Below are positions 33,289 through 41,232 of a stretch of 64,000 nt of DNA, piece by piece. The position numbers and the translations under genes were made by a program. Source of the DNA: Rhodoblastus sp963703385 (GTDB lineage: Bacteria > Pseudomonadota > Alphaproteobacteria > Rhizobiales > Beijerinckiaceae). Within the stretch, counting starts at the first letter, position 1. Every line of letters begins with the position of its first letter. The notes under the pieces are model-generated. The model had not been told where the DNA came from. It was given only the letters and a program-made list of their open reading frames with translations, and did no database searches. The DNA is taken from the NCBI GenBank assembly GCA_963703385.1, contig OY969816.1, positions 1 to 64,000 of the forward strand, given 5' to 3'.

Positions 33289-35952
33289 TCAGGAATGCGC
33301 TCCGGCCAGGCGCTTCTGGCCGAGCAGGCGTTCGATTTCCGGCTTGCAGGAGCCGCAGCCGGAACCGGCGCCGGTGGCGGCCGAGACCGCGTCGGCGCTG
33401 GACAGGCTTTTCTCGGTTATGGCGTCGAGAATGGTATTGGCCCCGACATTCAGGCAGACGCAGACTTTTCTCCCCGGATCGCGGCAGGCGCGCGGCGGGC
33501 GGCCGGCGAGCAGACCAAGCGGCCTGGCGTCCTCGCGCGCGAATTGCTCGCAGGCCCAGGCGCGGGCGACGGCGACAGGAGAGGGCGCGACAAACAGCGC
33601 GCCCTCGACCGCGCCGTCCCGCGTGGCGACGCCGCGAAAGCTCTTTTCGCGGGCGTCGCGCATCGCCGAAAATTCGCCGGACTCGGCGTCCAGGCCGAAC
33701 AGGCGGCGCGCGAAAACCTCCCAGTCTTCCACCTCGTTCGCGCCGGCGAGTTCGACCCGCCAGCCCCCTGAAATCCGCGCCATGGCCCAATAGACGGCGT
33801 CGCGCAGTTGCGGCTTTTTTCGCGTCAGGGCGAAACCATGCCAGGCGACGTCGAAGGGCTCGACGCGAACCGCGCTTCCCTTCGATTCCGGCTGGCCCGA
33901 GACGGGATCGAGCGCCGGCGCGACCAAGGCGTCGACGCGCGCATTGGACGCGAATTGGTCGGTCCAATGGATCGGCGCGAAGACGCTGCCGCGGCGCTGG
34001 CGGTCGGTGATCTGGGCGCGCAGCAGGACGGCGCCGCGGGCGTTGAACAGTTTGACCAGCCCGGCGGTTTCGACACCAAGCTCAACCGCGTCGAGCGGGT
34101 TCAGTTCGGCGAAGGGCTCGGCGATATGTTGCGACAGGCGCTCGGCGCGCCCGGTGCGGGTCATGGTGTGCCATTGGTCGCGCACCCGGCCGGTGTTGAG
34201 GATGAATTCGCCCGGCCCCGCCTTTTGCGCGAGGCCACGGAACGGCGTGGCGACGAGGCGCCCGCGGCGGTCCGGGGTGAAGAAACGGCCGTCGCCAAAG
34301 AAGCGCTTTTCGGCCATCGAACGCGCTTCGCCCTTGCGCCACGGCCATTGAAAGGGCGCCATATCGTCATAGGCCGCGTCGGAAAATTCGGCGCAGGCGG
34401 AAATGTCGAAATCGCGCGCGCCCTGGTTGGCGAGGCCCGACAGCGCGGCATGTTCGCGAAAGATCGCGGCGGCGTTTTGATAAGCGAAAGCCTCGCCGAA
34501 ACCCATGCGGCGGGCGACGTCGCAGATGATCTCCCAGTCGGCGCGCGCCTCGCCGGGCGCCTCAATCAGCCTGCGCTGGCGCGAAACGCGGCGCTCGGAA
34601 TTGGTCACCGTTCCGTCCTTCTCGCCCCAGGCGGCGGCAGGCAGCACGACATGGGCGAGCGCGGCGGTGTCGGTTTTTTCAACGACGTCCGAGAGGACGA
34701 CGAAGGGGCATTTTTTGAGCGCCGCGCGGACAAAATCGGCGTCGGGAAGACTATCCACCGGATTGGTGGCGATGATCCACAGCGCCTTGACCTTTCCCGC
34801 GTCGATCGCCTGGAAAAGGTCAACCGCCTTGAGGCCGGGCTTATTTGCGATCGTCGGCGAAGCCCAGAAATTTTTCACCAGCGCGCGGTGGGCGGGATCG
34901 TTCAGCTCCATATGGGCGGCGAGCATATTGGCGAGGCCGCCGACCTCGCGCCCACCCATGGCGTTGGGCTGGCCGGTGACCGAAAACGGCCCGCGGCCGG
35001 GCCTGCCGATCCGCCCGGTCAGCAGATGGGTGTTGAGGATGGCGTTGACCTTGTCGGTCCCGGCGGCGGATTGGTTGACGCCCTGCGAATAGACGGTGAC
35101 GGTTTTTTCCGTGTCGATGACGAGATCGTAAAAGCGACGCAGGTCGCGGAGCGTCAGGCCGGTCTCGGCCGCGACTTTTTCCGGGGTCCAGATTTTGGCC
35201 GCGGCGAGAGCTTCTTCCGCGCCCCTTGTATGGTTGCCGACGAAATCTCTTGCTGTTTTTCCGGCGCGGTTCAGTTCGCGCAACAGGCCGAGGAAAAGCG
35301 CGACATCCGAGCCCGGCGCGAGCGCGAGATGCAGGTCGGCGATCTCGCTGGTCGCCGTGCGGCGCGGGTCGATATTCACCACCAGCGGCAATCCGTCGCG
35401 TCGGGAGCGCGCCGCCGCGAGGCGCTGAAACAGGATCGGATGGCACCAGGCGAGATTGGAGCCGACCAGGACCACGAGATCGGCCTGTTCGAGATCCTCA
35501 TAACAGCCGGGGACCGTATCGGAGCCGAAGGCGCGCCTGTGGCCGGCGACCGAGGACGACATGCACAGGCGCGAATTGCTGTCGATATTGGCCGAGCCGA
35601 TAAAGCCTTTCATCAGCTTGTTGGCGACGTAATAATCCTCGGTGAGAAGCTGGCCCGAAACATAGAAGGCGACCGAATCCGGCCCATGCGCCGCAATGGT
35701 TTGCGTGAAGACCCGCGCGACCGTTTCCAGCGCGTCGTTCCCGCTCGCCCGCGCGCCGCCGATCCGGGGATGGAGCAGACGCTCCTCCAAGGTAAGCGCC
35801 TGCGCCAGCGACGAGCCCTTGACGCAAAGCCGCCCGAAATTGGCGGGGTGCGTCTCGTCGCCGGCGATGTGGACGCCATCCGTCGCGACTTCGGCGCGCA
35901 CGCCGCAGCCGACGCCGCAATAGGGACAGGTGGTGGAAATTGTCCGGGTCAT
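33289..35952 (-). CDS. nasA: Assimilatory nitrate reductase catalytic subunit
   Basis: An 887-residue molybdopterin enzyme that reduces nitrate to nitrite in the cytosol. The N-terminal [4Fe-4S] ligands are CPYCGVGCGV (~residue 7) and NFGRLCVKGS (~46). The Mo-bis-MGD domains contain YVSGQLLTEDYYVANKLMKG, SRLCMSSSVAGH, GSNLAWCHPIL and VTGQPNAMGGREVGG. A BFD-like [2Fe-2S] domain ends the protein (VCLNVGANTILDAI, GSGCGSCKPEIERLLGQ), the form seen in NasC/NasA enzymes that take electrons from a NADH- or ferredoxin-dependent partner. The ATG at 35952 has AAGGAAG upstream. The frame upstream of it is within the repeat-containing spacer. Located between nirD and the transporter gene. nasA/nasC naming varies between species. 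Confidence 0.95.
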   Translation of the reverse strand: MTRTISTTCPYCGVGCGVRAEVATDGVHIAGDETHPANFGRLCVKGSSLAQALTLEERLLHPRIGGARASGNDALETVARVFTQTIAAHGPDSVAFYVSGQLLTEDYYVANKLMKGFIGSANIDSNSRLCMSSSVAGHRRAFGSDTVPGCYEDLEQADLVVLVGSNLAWCHPILFQRLAAARSRRDGLPLVVNIDPRRTATSEIADLHLALAPGSDVALFLGLLRELNRAGKTARDFVGNHTRGAEEALAAAKIWTPEKVAAETGLTLRDLRRFYDLVIDTEKTVTVYSQGVNQSAAGTDKVNAILNTHLLTGRIGRPGRGPFSVTGQPNAMGGREVGGLANMLAAHMELNDPAHRALVKNFWASPTIANKPGLKAVDLFQAIDAGKVKALWIIATNPVDSLPDADFVRAALKKCPFVVLSDVVEKTDTAALAHVVLPAAAWGEKDGTVTNSERRVSRQRRLIEAPGEARADWEIICDVARRMGFGEAFAYQNAAAIFREHAALSGLANQGARDFDISACAEFSDAAYDDMAPFQWPWRKGEARSMAEKRFFGDGRFFTPDRRGRLVATPFRGLAQKAGPGEFILNTGRVRDQWHTMTRTGRAERLSQHIAEPFAELNPLDAVELGVETAGLVKLFNARGAVLLRAQITDRQRRGSVFAPIHWTDQFASNARVDALVAPALDPVSGQPESKGSAVRVEPFDVAWHGFALTRKKPQLRDAVYWAMARISGGWRVELAGANEVEDWEVFARRLFGLDAESGEFSAMRDAREKSFRGVATRDGAVEGALFVAPSPVAVARAWACEQFAREDARPLGLLAGRPPRACRDPGRKVCVCLNVGANTILDAITEKSLSSADAVSAATGAGSGCGSCKPEIERLLGQKRLAGAHS

Positions 35953-35970
35953 CTGCTTCCTTCCGAAGAA

Positions 35971-36089
35971 CCCCTCATCCGGCCCCTTCGGGGCCACCTT
36001 CTCCCGCAAGGGGAGAAGGATTCCCCCGGCGCCGTATGAGTCCTTCTCCCCTTGCGGGAGAAGGTGGCGCGTTAGCGCCGGATGAGGGG
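35971..36089. repeat. Palindromic intergenic repeat element between nirD and nasA
   Basis: The outer inverted repeat is CCCCTCATCCGG (35971-35982) with CCGGATGAGGGG (36078-36089). The inner pair is CCTTCTCCCGCAAGGGGAGAAGG (35998-36020) and its near-complement at 36041-36063. This CCTCATCCGG...CTTCTCCC...GGGAGAAGG structure is a common mosaic palindrome of alphaproteobacterial genomes. It would form a strong cruciform or stem in mRNA and may reduce nasA expression relative to nirBD. Confidence 0.85.
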
Positions 36090-36097
36090 GAGGGGGG

Positions 36098-36436
36098 TCA
36101 CGCCGGCGCGGCGACGCCCATGTCGAGATAGATGCGGCCGCGTTCGATCTTCACCGGGAATTTTCGCGCGCAGCCCTGGTCCGCGCCGGTCGCGGCGCCG
36201 CTTTCAAGGTCGATGATCCAGTTGTGCAGCGGGCAGGCGACCTTGCGGCCGTGGACGATGCCGTCGGCGAGGGGACCGCCCTTGTGCGGACATTTGTTTT
36301 CGAGCGCGAAAAATTCGTCGCTGGCGGTGCGGAACACGGCGATCTCGCGGCGCGGCGTGCGCACCGTGCGCGCGCCGCGCCGCGGAATGGCGTTGACCGG
36401 CCCGCAATCGAACCAGAAGGCGTTGTTCTCTTCCAT
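36098..36436 (-). CDS. nirD: Nitrite reductase [NAD(P)H] small subunit
   Basis: A 112-residue Rieske-type small subunit of the assimilatory siroheme nitrite reductase. The Rieske [2Fe-2S] ligands are KCPHKGGPLADG (~residue 49) and ACPLHNWIID (~69). It partners NirB, whose gene ends 22 bp upstream, in the six-electron reduction of nitrite to ammonium in the cytosol. The length and spacing are normal. The gene is followed by a palindromic repeat before nasA. Confidence 0.95.
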   Translation of the reverse strand: MEENNAFWFDCGPVNAIPRRGARTVRTPRREIAVFRTASDEFFALENKCPHKGGPLADGIVHGRKVACPLHNWIIDLESGAATGADQGCARKFPVKIERGRIYLDMGVAAPA

Positions 36437-36458
36437 GGCGATGTCCTTAAAAAAAAGC

Positions 36459-38954
36459 TCATTCGGCGGCGACGCGCGCGACCGGCGAGATCACGGCGAG
36501 CGGCGTGAATTCATGGAGATGCTTGCCCGCGGCGCGCTCCGCCCAAGGGTCGCGGCGCGCGCAACGCTGCGCGACGAGGAAACGTTCGTAGAGCGCCTCG
36601 CGGGCTTGTTTGTCCTCGAAAATGGCAGCGCGCAGCCGTTCCAGCCCGATCTTGTCGACCCATTTGTAGAGCCGTTCGAGATAGGCGGCCTCTTCGCGAT
36701 ACATTTGCAGGATGGCGGCGCAATATTGGAGCGTCTCCTCCTCGGTCTTGACATGGCCGAGCAGGTCGGTGGCGCGCACATGCAGGCCGGCGGCGCCGGC
36801 GACATGGATGTCGAAGCCCGACTCGACGCAAATCACGCCGATGTCCTTGACCGTGACCTCGGAGCAATTGCGCGGGCATCCGGAAACCGCGAGCTTCATT
36901 TTCGCCGGGGTCCATGAGCCGCACAGAAGCTTTTCGAGCTTGATCCCGAGCCCCGTCGAATCCTGCGTTCCGAAGCGGCAGAATTGCGAGCCGACACAGG
37001 TTTTCACCGTGCGCACGGCCTTGGCGTAGGCAAAGCCCGAGACCAGCCCGGCCGCATTGAGCTGAGCCCAGACGGCGGGCAGATCCTGTTTTTTGATGCC
37101 CAGCAGGTCGATCCGCTGACCGCCGGTGACCTTGACCATCGGAACCTTGAAGCGATCGGCGATATCGGCGATGGCGCGCAATTCGTCGGGCGTGGTCACG
37201 CCGCCCCACATGCGCGGCACCACCGAGAACGTGCCGTCCTTCTGGATATTGGCGTGGACGCGCTCGTTGACGAAACGCGCCTGATAATCGTCGACATATT
37301 CGCCCGGCCAGGCGCAGACCAGATAATAATTCAGCGCCGGCTGGCAGGACGGGCAGCCGCCGGAGCTTTTCCAGCCCAGCTCCTGCATCACGGCGGGAAG
37401 CGACTTGAGATTCTTGGCCCTGATGAATCCGCGCACATCCTCGTGGGTGAGATCGGTGCATTTGCACATCGGCCGGCGGTCGGACTTATTGTAGGCGCCA
37501 CCGAGCGTCGACGACAGCAGCTGCTCGACCTTGCCCGCGCATTGGCCGCAGGAGGCCGAGGCCTTGGTTTTCGCGCGCACGTCTTCGAGCGTCGTCAGTC
37601 CGCCTTGCTTGATCGCGGAGACGATCGCGCCCTTGCATATGCCGTTGCAGCCGCAGATTTCCGCATCATCCGGCAAGGCTGCAACGGCCGCCGTAGGGTC
37701 GAGCGGCGACCCTCCCTGATAGGCCTGACCGAAGATCAAGGTGTCGCGCATCGCACCGACATCCTCGCCTTTTTTCAGAAGGTCGAAATACCAGGCGCCG
37801 TCCCCGGTGTCGCCATAGAGCACGGCGCCGACGATTTTATTGTCGCGCAGGATGACGCGCTTGTAGATTCCGCGCGCCGGGTCGCGCAACACCACTTCGT
37901 TGTTTTCGTCGTCGTCGGAAAAATCGCCGACCGAGAACAGATCGATGCCGGTGACCTTCAGCTTGGTCGAGGTCGCGGCCGGAACGAAGCCTTGCGGATT
38001 CTCGCCGGCCAGCTCGCTCGCCAGCACCTTGGCCATGTCATAGAGCGGCGCGACCAGGCCATAGCTTTGACCGCGATGCTCGACACATTCGCCGACCGCG
38101 AAAATATCCGGGTCGCTGGTGCGCATCAGATCGTCCACGACGATCCCGCGATTGCAGTCGAGGCCGGCGGCTTTGGCGAGCGTCGCGTTGGGGCGGATGC
38201 CGACCGCCATGACCACGAGATCGGCGGGCAAAACCCTCCCGTCCTTCAGTTTGACGCCTTCCACGCGATCCGCGCCAAGAATCGCAGCGGTGTCGGCCCT
38301 GGTGTAAACGTCGATCCCCCGCGCGGAAATCGCCTTTTCCAGCAGATAGCCGGCGCTCGCGTCGAGCTGGCGCTCCATCAGGGTCGGCATGAGATGGACG
38401 ACCGAAACTTTCATGCCCTTGAGCGCCAGGCCGGCCGCCGCTTCGAGGCCGAGCAGGCCGCCGCCGATCACCACCGCATTGCCGCCGTTTTGGGCGGTTG
38501 CGTGCATTTTCTCGACATCGTCGAGATCGCGGAAAGTGACGACGCCTTCGAGATTGGCGCCTGGAACCGGAATGACAAAAGGCAGCGAGCCGGTGGCGAT
38601 GACCAGCCGGTCATAGGCGAATTTCTCGCCGCTCGCCGTCTCGACCCTTTTCGCCGCGCGATCGATCGCGACGATGGATTGGCCGCGGCGCAGGGCGACG
38701 CCGTTGCGGTCGTACCAGTCTTCGTCGTGGATGACGATGTCGTCGAAGGTCTTCTCGCCGGCGAGCACGGGCGACAGCATGATCCGGTTGTAATTTACGC
38801 GCGGCTCGGCGCCGAAGACCGCCACCTTGATCGGCGTGCGCGCCGGCTGCGCGTTGGTTTTGGCGAAAAGCTCTTCCAGAGCGCGACCGGCGGCCATGCC
38901 ATTGCCGATCACCACCAGCCGTGACGTTCCGGGGAATTTTTCGATCTGTCCCAT
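36459..38954 (-). CDS. nirB: Nitrite reductase [NAD(P)H] large subunit
   Basis: An 831-residue enzyme that reduces nitrite to ammonium using NADH. Domains: FAD/NAD oxidoreductase (1-~330; LVVIGNGMAAGRALEEL, GGNAVVIGGGLLGLEAAAGL); BFD [2Fe-2S] (~425-475; ICGCNGICKGAIVSAI, KASASCGQCAGKVEQLL); a second Cys-rich BFD-like unit (CKCTDLTHEDVRGF, GGCPSCQPALNYYL); and the siroheme/[4Fe-4S] reductase domain with VGSQFCRFGTQDST and SGCPRNCSEVTVKD. The ATG at 38954 is chosen for its AAGGGT site and the family start MGQIEKFPG. The frame upstream is leader sequence. First gene of the operon nirB-nirD-nasA-transporter-kinase. Confidence 0.96.
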   Translation of the reverse strand: MGQIEKFPGTSRLVVIGNGMAAGRALEELFAKTNAQPARTPIKVAVFGAEPRVNYNRIMLSPVLAGEKTFDDIVIHDEDWYDRNGVALRRGQSIVAIDRAAKRVETASGEKFAYDRLVIATGSLPFVIPVPGANLEGVVTFRDLDDVEKMHATAQNGGNAVVIGGGLLGLEAAAGLALKGMKVSVVHLMPTLMERQLDASAGYLLEKAISARGIDVYTRADTAAILGADRVEGVKLKDGRVLPADLVVMAVGIRPNATLAKAAGLDCNRGIVVDDLMRTSDPDIFAVGECVEHRGQSYGLVAPLYDMAKVLASELAGENPQGFVPAATSTKLKVTGIDLFSVGDFSDDDENNEVVLRDPARGIYKRVILRDNKIVGAVLYGDTGDGAWYFDLLKKGEDVGAMRDTLIFGQAYQGGSPLDPTAAVAALPDDAEICGCNGICKGAIVSAIKQGGLTTLEDVRAKTKASASCGQCAGKVEQLLSSTLGGAYNKSDRRPMCKCTDLTHEDVRGFIRAKNLKSLPAVMQELGWKSSGGCPSCQPALNYYLVCAWPGEYVDDYQARFVNERVHANIQKDGTFSVVPRMWGGVTTPDELRAIADIADRFKVPMVKVTGGQRIDLLGIKKQDLPAVWAQLNAAGLVSGFAYAKAVRTVKTCVGSQFCRFGTQDSTGLGIKLEKLLCGSWTPAKMKLAVSGCPRNCSEVTVKDIGVICVESGFDIHVAGAAGLHVRATDLLGHVKTEEETLQYCAAILQMYREEAAYLERLYKWVDKIGLERLRAAIFEDKQAREALYERFLVAQRCARRDPWAERAAGKHLHEFTPLAVISPVARVAAE

Positions 38955-39294
38955 CGCGGACCCTTCAGCTTGGACGATTCCGAAGCACGGGTTCGCTGGC
39001 GAGACTGACGAAGAGAGTGTGCGACGACGCCCACGCTTCCGGCGCCGCATGAAAAGCGCGCCGGTCAGCCTCGCGCAAAAACCGCCTTTGGCTTTCGCGA
39101 ACCGATGATCGGGGTCGTCGTTGACCTGACTCTGCTAAAGCAAGTGCGGCGCCAGTTAGGGTCCTGCATTATAACATATTGTTATATCTATAATTCATTC
39201 GAAATTTGGCTGCTGCGTAAAAAATAGGCGCGGCTGATTTCGCAAGCATGATTCGCAGCAAAATTAGGCGATCCGCCCAAATGGCGGCCTTGGC
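38955..39294 (-). promoter_or_regulatory. nirB promoter and probable NasT-controlled leader
   Basis: This is the 340-bp untranslated region between nasS and nirB. An AT-rich promoter-like stretch with the inverted repeat ATAACA-N3-TGTTAT is at 39170-39184. Downstream on the transcript comes a structured segment (39127 to 39077 on the minus strand). It has CAACGACGACCCCG, a small CCGA/TCGG hairpin, then GCCAAAGGCGGTTTTT, which looks like a weak terminator with a U-run. NasT-type ANTAR proteins prevent termination in such nas leaders. With nasST directly upstream, this is the expected arrangement, but the hairpins were not computed. Confidence 0.5.
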
Positions 39295-40393
39295 TCACCG
39301 CCGTGGCGTCGAGAGCGCGGCGACAATGTCGCGCCAGTTTTTTTCCTCGAAACGCCCGTCGAAAAATGCGGGCGCCGACGGCGCGGCTGGCGCGCCGTCA
39401 TGGGGCCAGAATGCGTCGCGCGCCCGCGCGGAAAACTCGTCGGAAACGGCCGCCTGCCCATGGGCGGCGATCAGCACATAGAGCCACAGCGCCTGCATCC
39501 CGTCGAGCGCGGTCGAGGCCGAGTTCGAGCCGCAGCCAGGGCGTGGACTGGCCCTGGTTTCCGAGCGCGGCGGCGATCATGGCCGGGGTGACGCCTGCGC
39601 CGAGTCCCGCCGCGATCAGGCCGCAGAATTCCTGGGTATTTTCCTTGTCCTCGCCCCAAAGAGCGGCACGGCGAATGGCGCGTGCGGCGGCGTGCGGCGT
39701 TTCCCTGTCCTCGCGCGCGGAATTGGCGCGAAAGGCCAGAACCTTTTCCGGGCAATCGGACATCAAATCGCGGCAAGGATGGAGGATTTCGGCGTCGCCC
39801 GCGTCCCGCGCCAGCGAATTCCATGGCTCGCCGACGCAAAAGCCGCTGACATAGCCGCCGCGCAGGCTCTCGCCCATCAAGGGCGGCGGCGTCACCGTCA
39901 GGCGCAAGCCTTCGGGATCGACGGCGCCCAGGCGCATCCATGAACGCAGTTGATAATGATGGGTCGAAAACGGAAAGACGTGCGCGAAGCGCAAGGCCGG
40001 CAAGCCTTTTCCGCGCCGTTCGGCGACAATCTCGGCGAGCGCGCGGGCGGTCGCCGCCGGATCGGACGCGTCGCCGGCTAACTTGTCGCGGATCATCGAT
40101 GCAAGCTTCGGCGCGACTGAAATGGCGTTGCCATCGAGGCCCAGGGCGACAGCGCCGATCATCGGCGTCAAGAAGCCATCGAGGCCCAGGATCGAAGCAA
40201 CCACCGCGGGCGCCAGCATATGCGCGGCGTCATAGACGCCGACCGCCAGTTTGTCGCGCAGATTGGCCCAGGAGGTTTCGGCGACAAGGTCGAAGGCCAG
40301 ACCCTCTTCGCGGTCGAAACCTTTGGCCGCCGCGACGAAAAGCAGGCCGGCGTCGGTGAGAGGCATATAGCCGATGCGCAGGGGTCTGGTCAT
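39295..40393 (-). pseudogene. nasS: NasS nitrate sensor, one frameshift near the 3' end
   Basis: A periplasmic-binding-protein-like (NrtA/CmpA fold) nitrate sensor without signal peptide. It starts MTRPLRIGYMPLTDAGLLFV and contains FAHVFPFSTHHYQLRSWM, GGYVSGFCVGEPWN and WGEDKENTQEFCGLIA, all NasS hallmarks. In the absence of nitrate NasS holds NasT inactive. After ~residue 290 the frame turns to nonsense and ends at 39398. The expected C-terminus (LDGMQALWLYVLIAAHGQ ... EEKNWRDIVAALS) continues in the neighbouring frame to 39295. The switch lies near 39510, and the 1099-nt span is not divisible by three. This is either a real mutation or an assembly error. Its ATG overlaps the nasT stop. Confidence 0.85.
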
Positions 40394-40977
40394 TTCAGCA
40401 ATTCCGCGGCGGTGATGATCGATCGCGCAATCTCTGCAATTTTCTTGCCCTCGTTCATCGCGACCTTGCGCATCATCGCATAGGCCTGGTCCTCGGAAAT
40501 ATTTTTTGCCTTCATGACCAGCGCCTTGGCCTGGTCAATCGCCTTGCGATCGGCGAGCTGGCTCTGGGCCTGGGCCAGCTCCTCGCGCAACCGGGCGAAG
40601 GCGTTGAAGCGCGAAATGCTGACATCCACGATGTTTTTGACGCGCTCCTTCTTCAGTCCGTCCACCACGTAGGCCGACACGCCGGCGTCAATCGCGGCGT
40701 TGATCATGGCGGCGTCCGACTTGTCCGCGAACATCGCGACCGGGCGCGCCTGGGCGCCGCTGACGCGGATCATCTGTTCGAGCACGTCGCGATTCGGATT
40801 TTCCAGATCGATCAGCACAATGTCCGCGTCGATTTCGGCAAGGCGGCGTTCGAGATCGAGGAAGGAATCGAGGAGGTAAATCTGCGCATAGCCGGCCTCG
40901 GCCAGTCCGTCGCGCAAAATGGCGGCGCGCAGCGGATTGGGGTCGGCGATGACGATGCGAAGTTCTTTTTCAGGCAC
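40390..40977 (-). CDS. nasT: NasT, ANTAR-domain response regulator / antiterminator
   Basis: A 195-residue two-domain protein. The receiver-like domain (1-125) has IVIADPNPLRAAILRDGL and DADIVLIDLENPNRD. The C-terminal ANTAR RNA-binding domain (~135-190) contains ADRKAIDQAKALVMKAKNIS, EDQAYAMMRKVAMNEGKKI and AEIARSII. NasT binds a leader hairpin of nas mRNA and prevents termination when released by NasS in the presence of nitrate. The stop overlaps the nasS ATG, so the two are coupled. The target is probably the leader before nirB. The gene is divergent from nirS. Confidence 0.95.
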   Translation of the reverse strand: MPEKELRIVIADPNPLRAAILRDGLAEAGYAQIYLLDSFLDLERRLAEIDADIVLIDLENPNRDVLEQMIRVSGAQARPVAMFADKSDAAMINAAIDAGVSAYVVDGLKKERVKNIVDVSISRFNAFARLREELAQAQSQLADRKAIDQAKALVMKAKNISEDQAYAMMRKVAMNEGKKIAEIARSIITAAELLK

Positions 40978-41145
40978 GGCGCGTTCCGCGGGTGATTATA
41001 ACCATCGCCGTCGCCGCCTCAAGGCGCTGCTTGTTGTTTTGCGGCCTGTTCCTCGCGCTGGGCGGGCGTGGCTGGCGCATTGGCGCGATCCGTCGCCAAG
41101 GACCGGCGGGGGAAACACGATCTTCGCGCCGGAACCGCGCGCGGT

Positions 41146-41159
41146 TTAACATATGTCAA
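41146..41159 (+). promoter_or_regulatory. Anaerobox (DNR/FNR site) upstream of nirS
   Basis: TTAAC-ATAT-GTCAA, a match to the TTRAC-N4-RTCAA form of the DNR/NnrR box, 74 bp before the nirS ATG. The same TTAAC-N4-GTCAA version is found before norC, so nirS and nor are probably activated by the same NO-responsive regulator. Confidence 0.75.
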
Positions 41160-41232
41160 GGCCCCTGCCTGCGCCTCGTTTTACCGTCCGCGCCGAGCCG
41201 AACCTGGGCAAGCTGAAAGGGAGAGTGCGGCC

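Noticed and set aside
33808..36039. A 743-codon plus-strand frame opposite the nitrate reductase.
   Set aside because: It is a shadow of the molybdoenzyme gene. No domain pattern was seen.
36984..38924. A 646-codon plus-strand frame opposite nirB.
   Set aside because: NirB is unambiguous on the other strand. The frame has no recognisable protein features.
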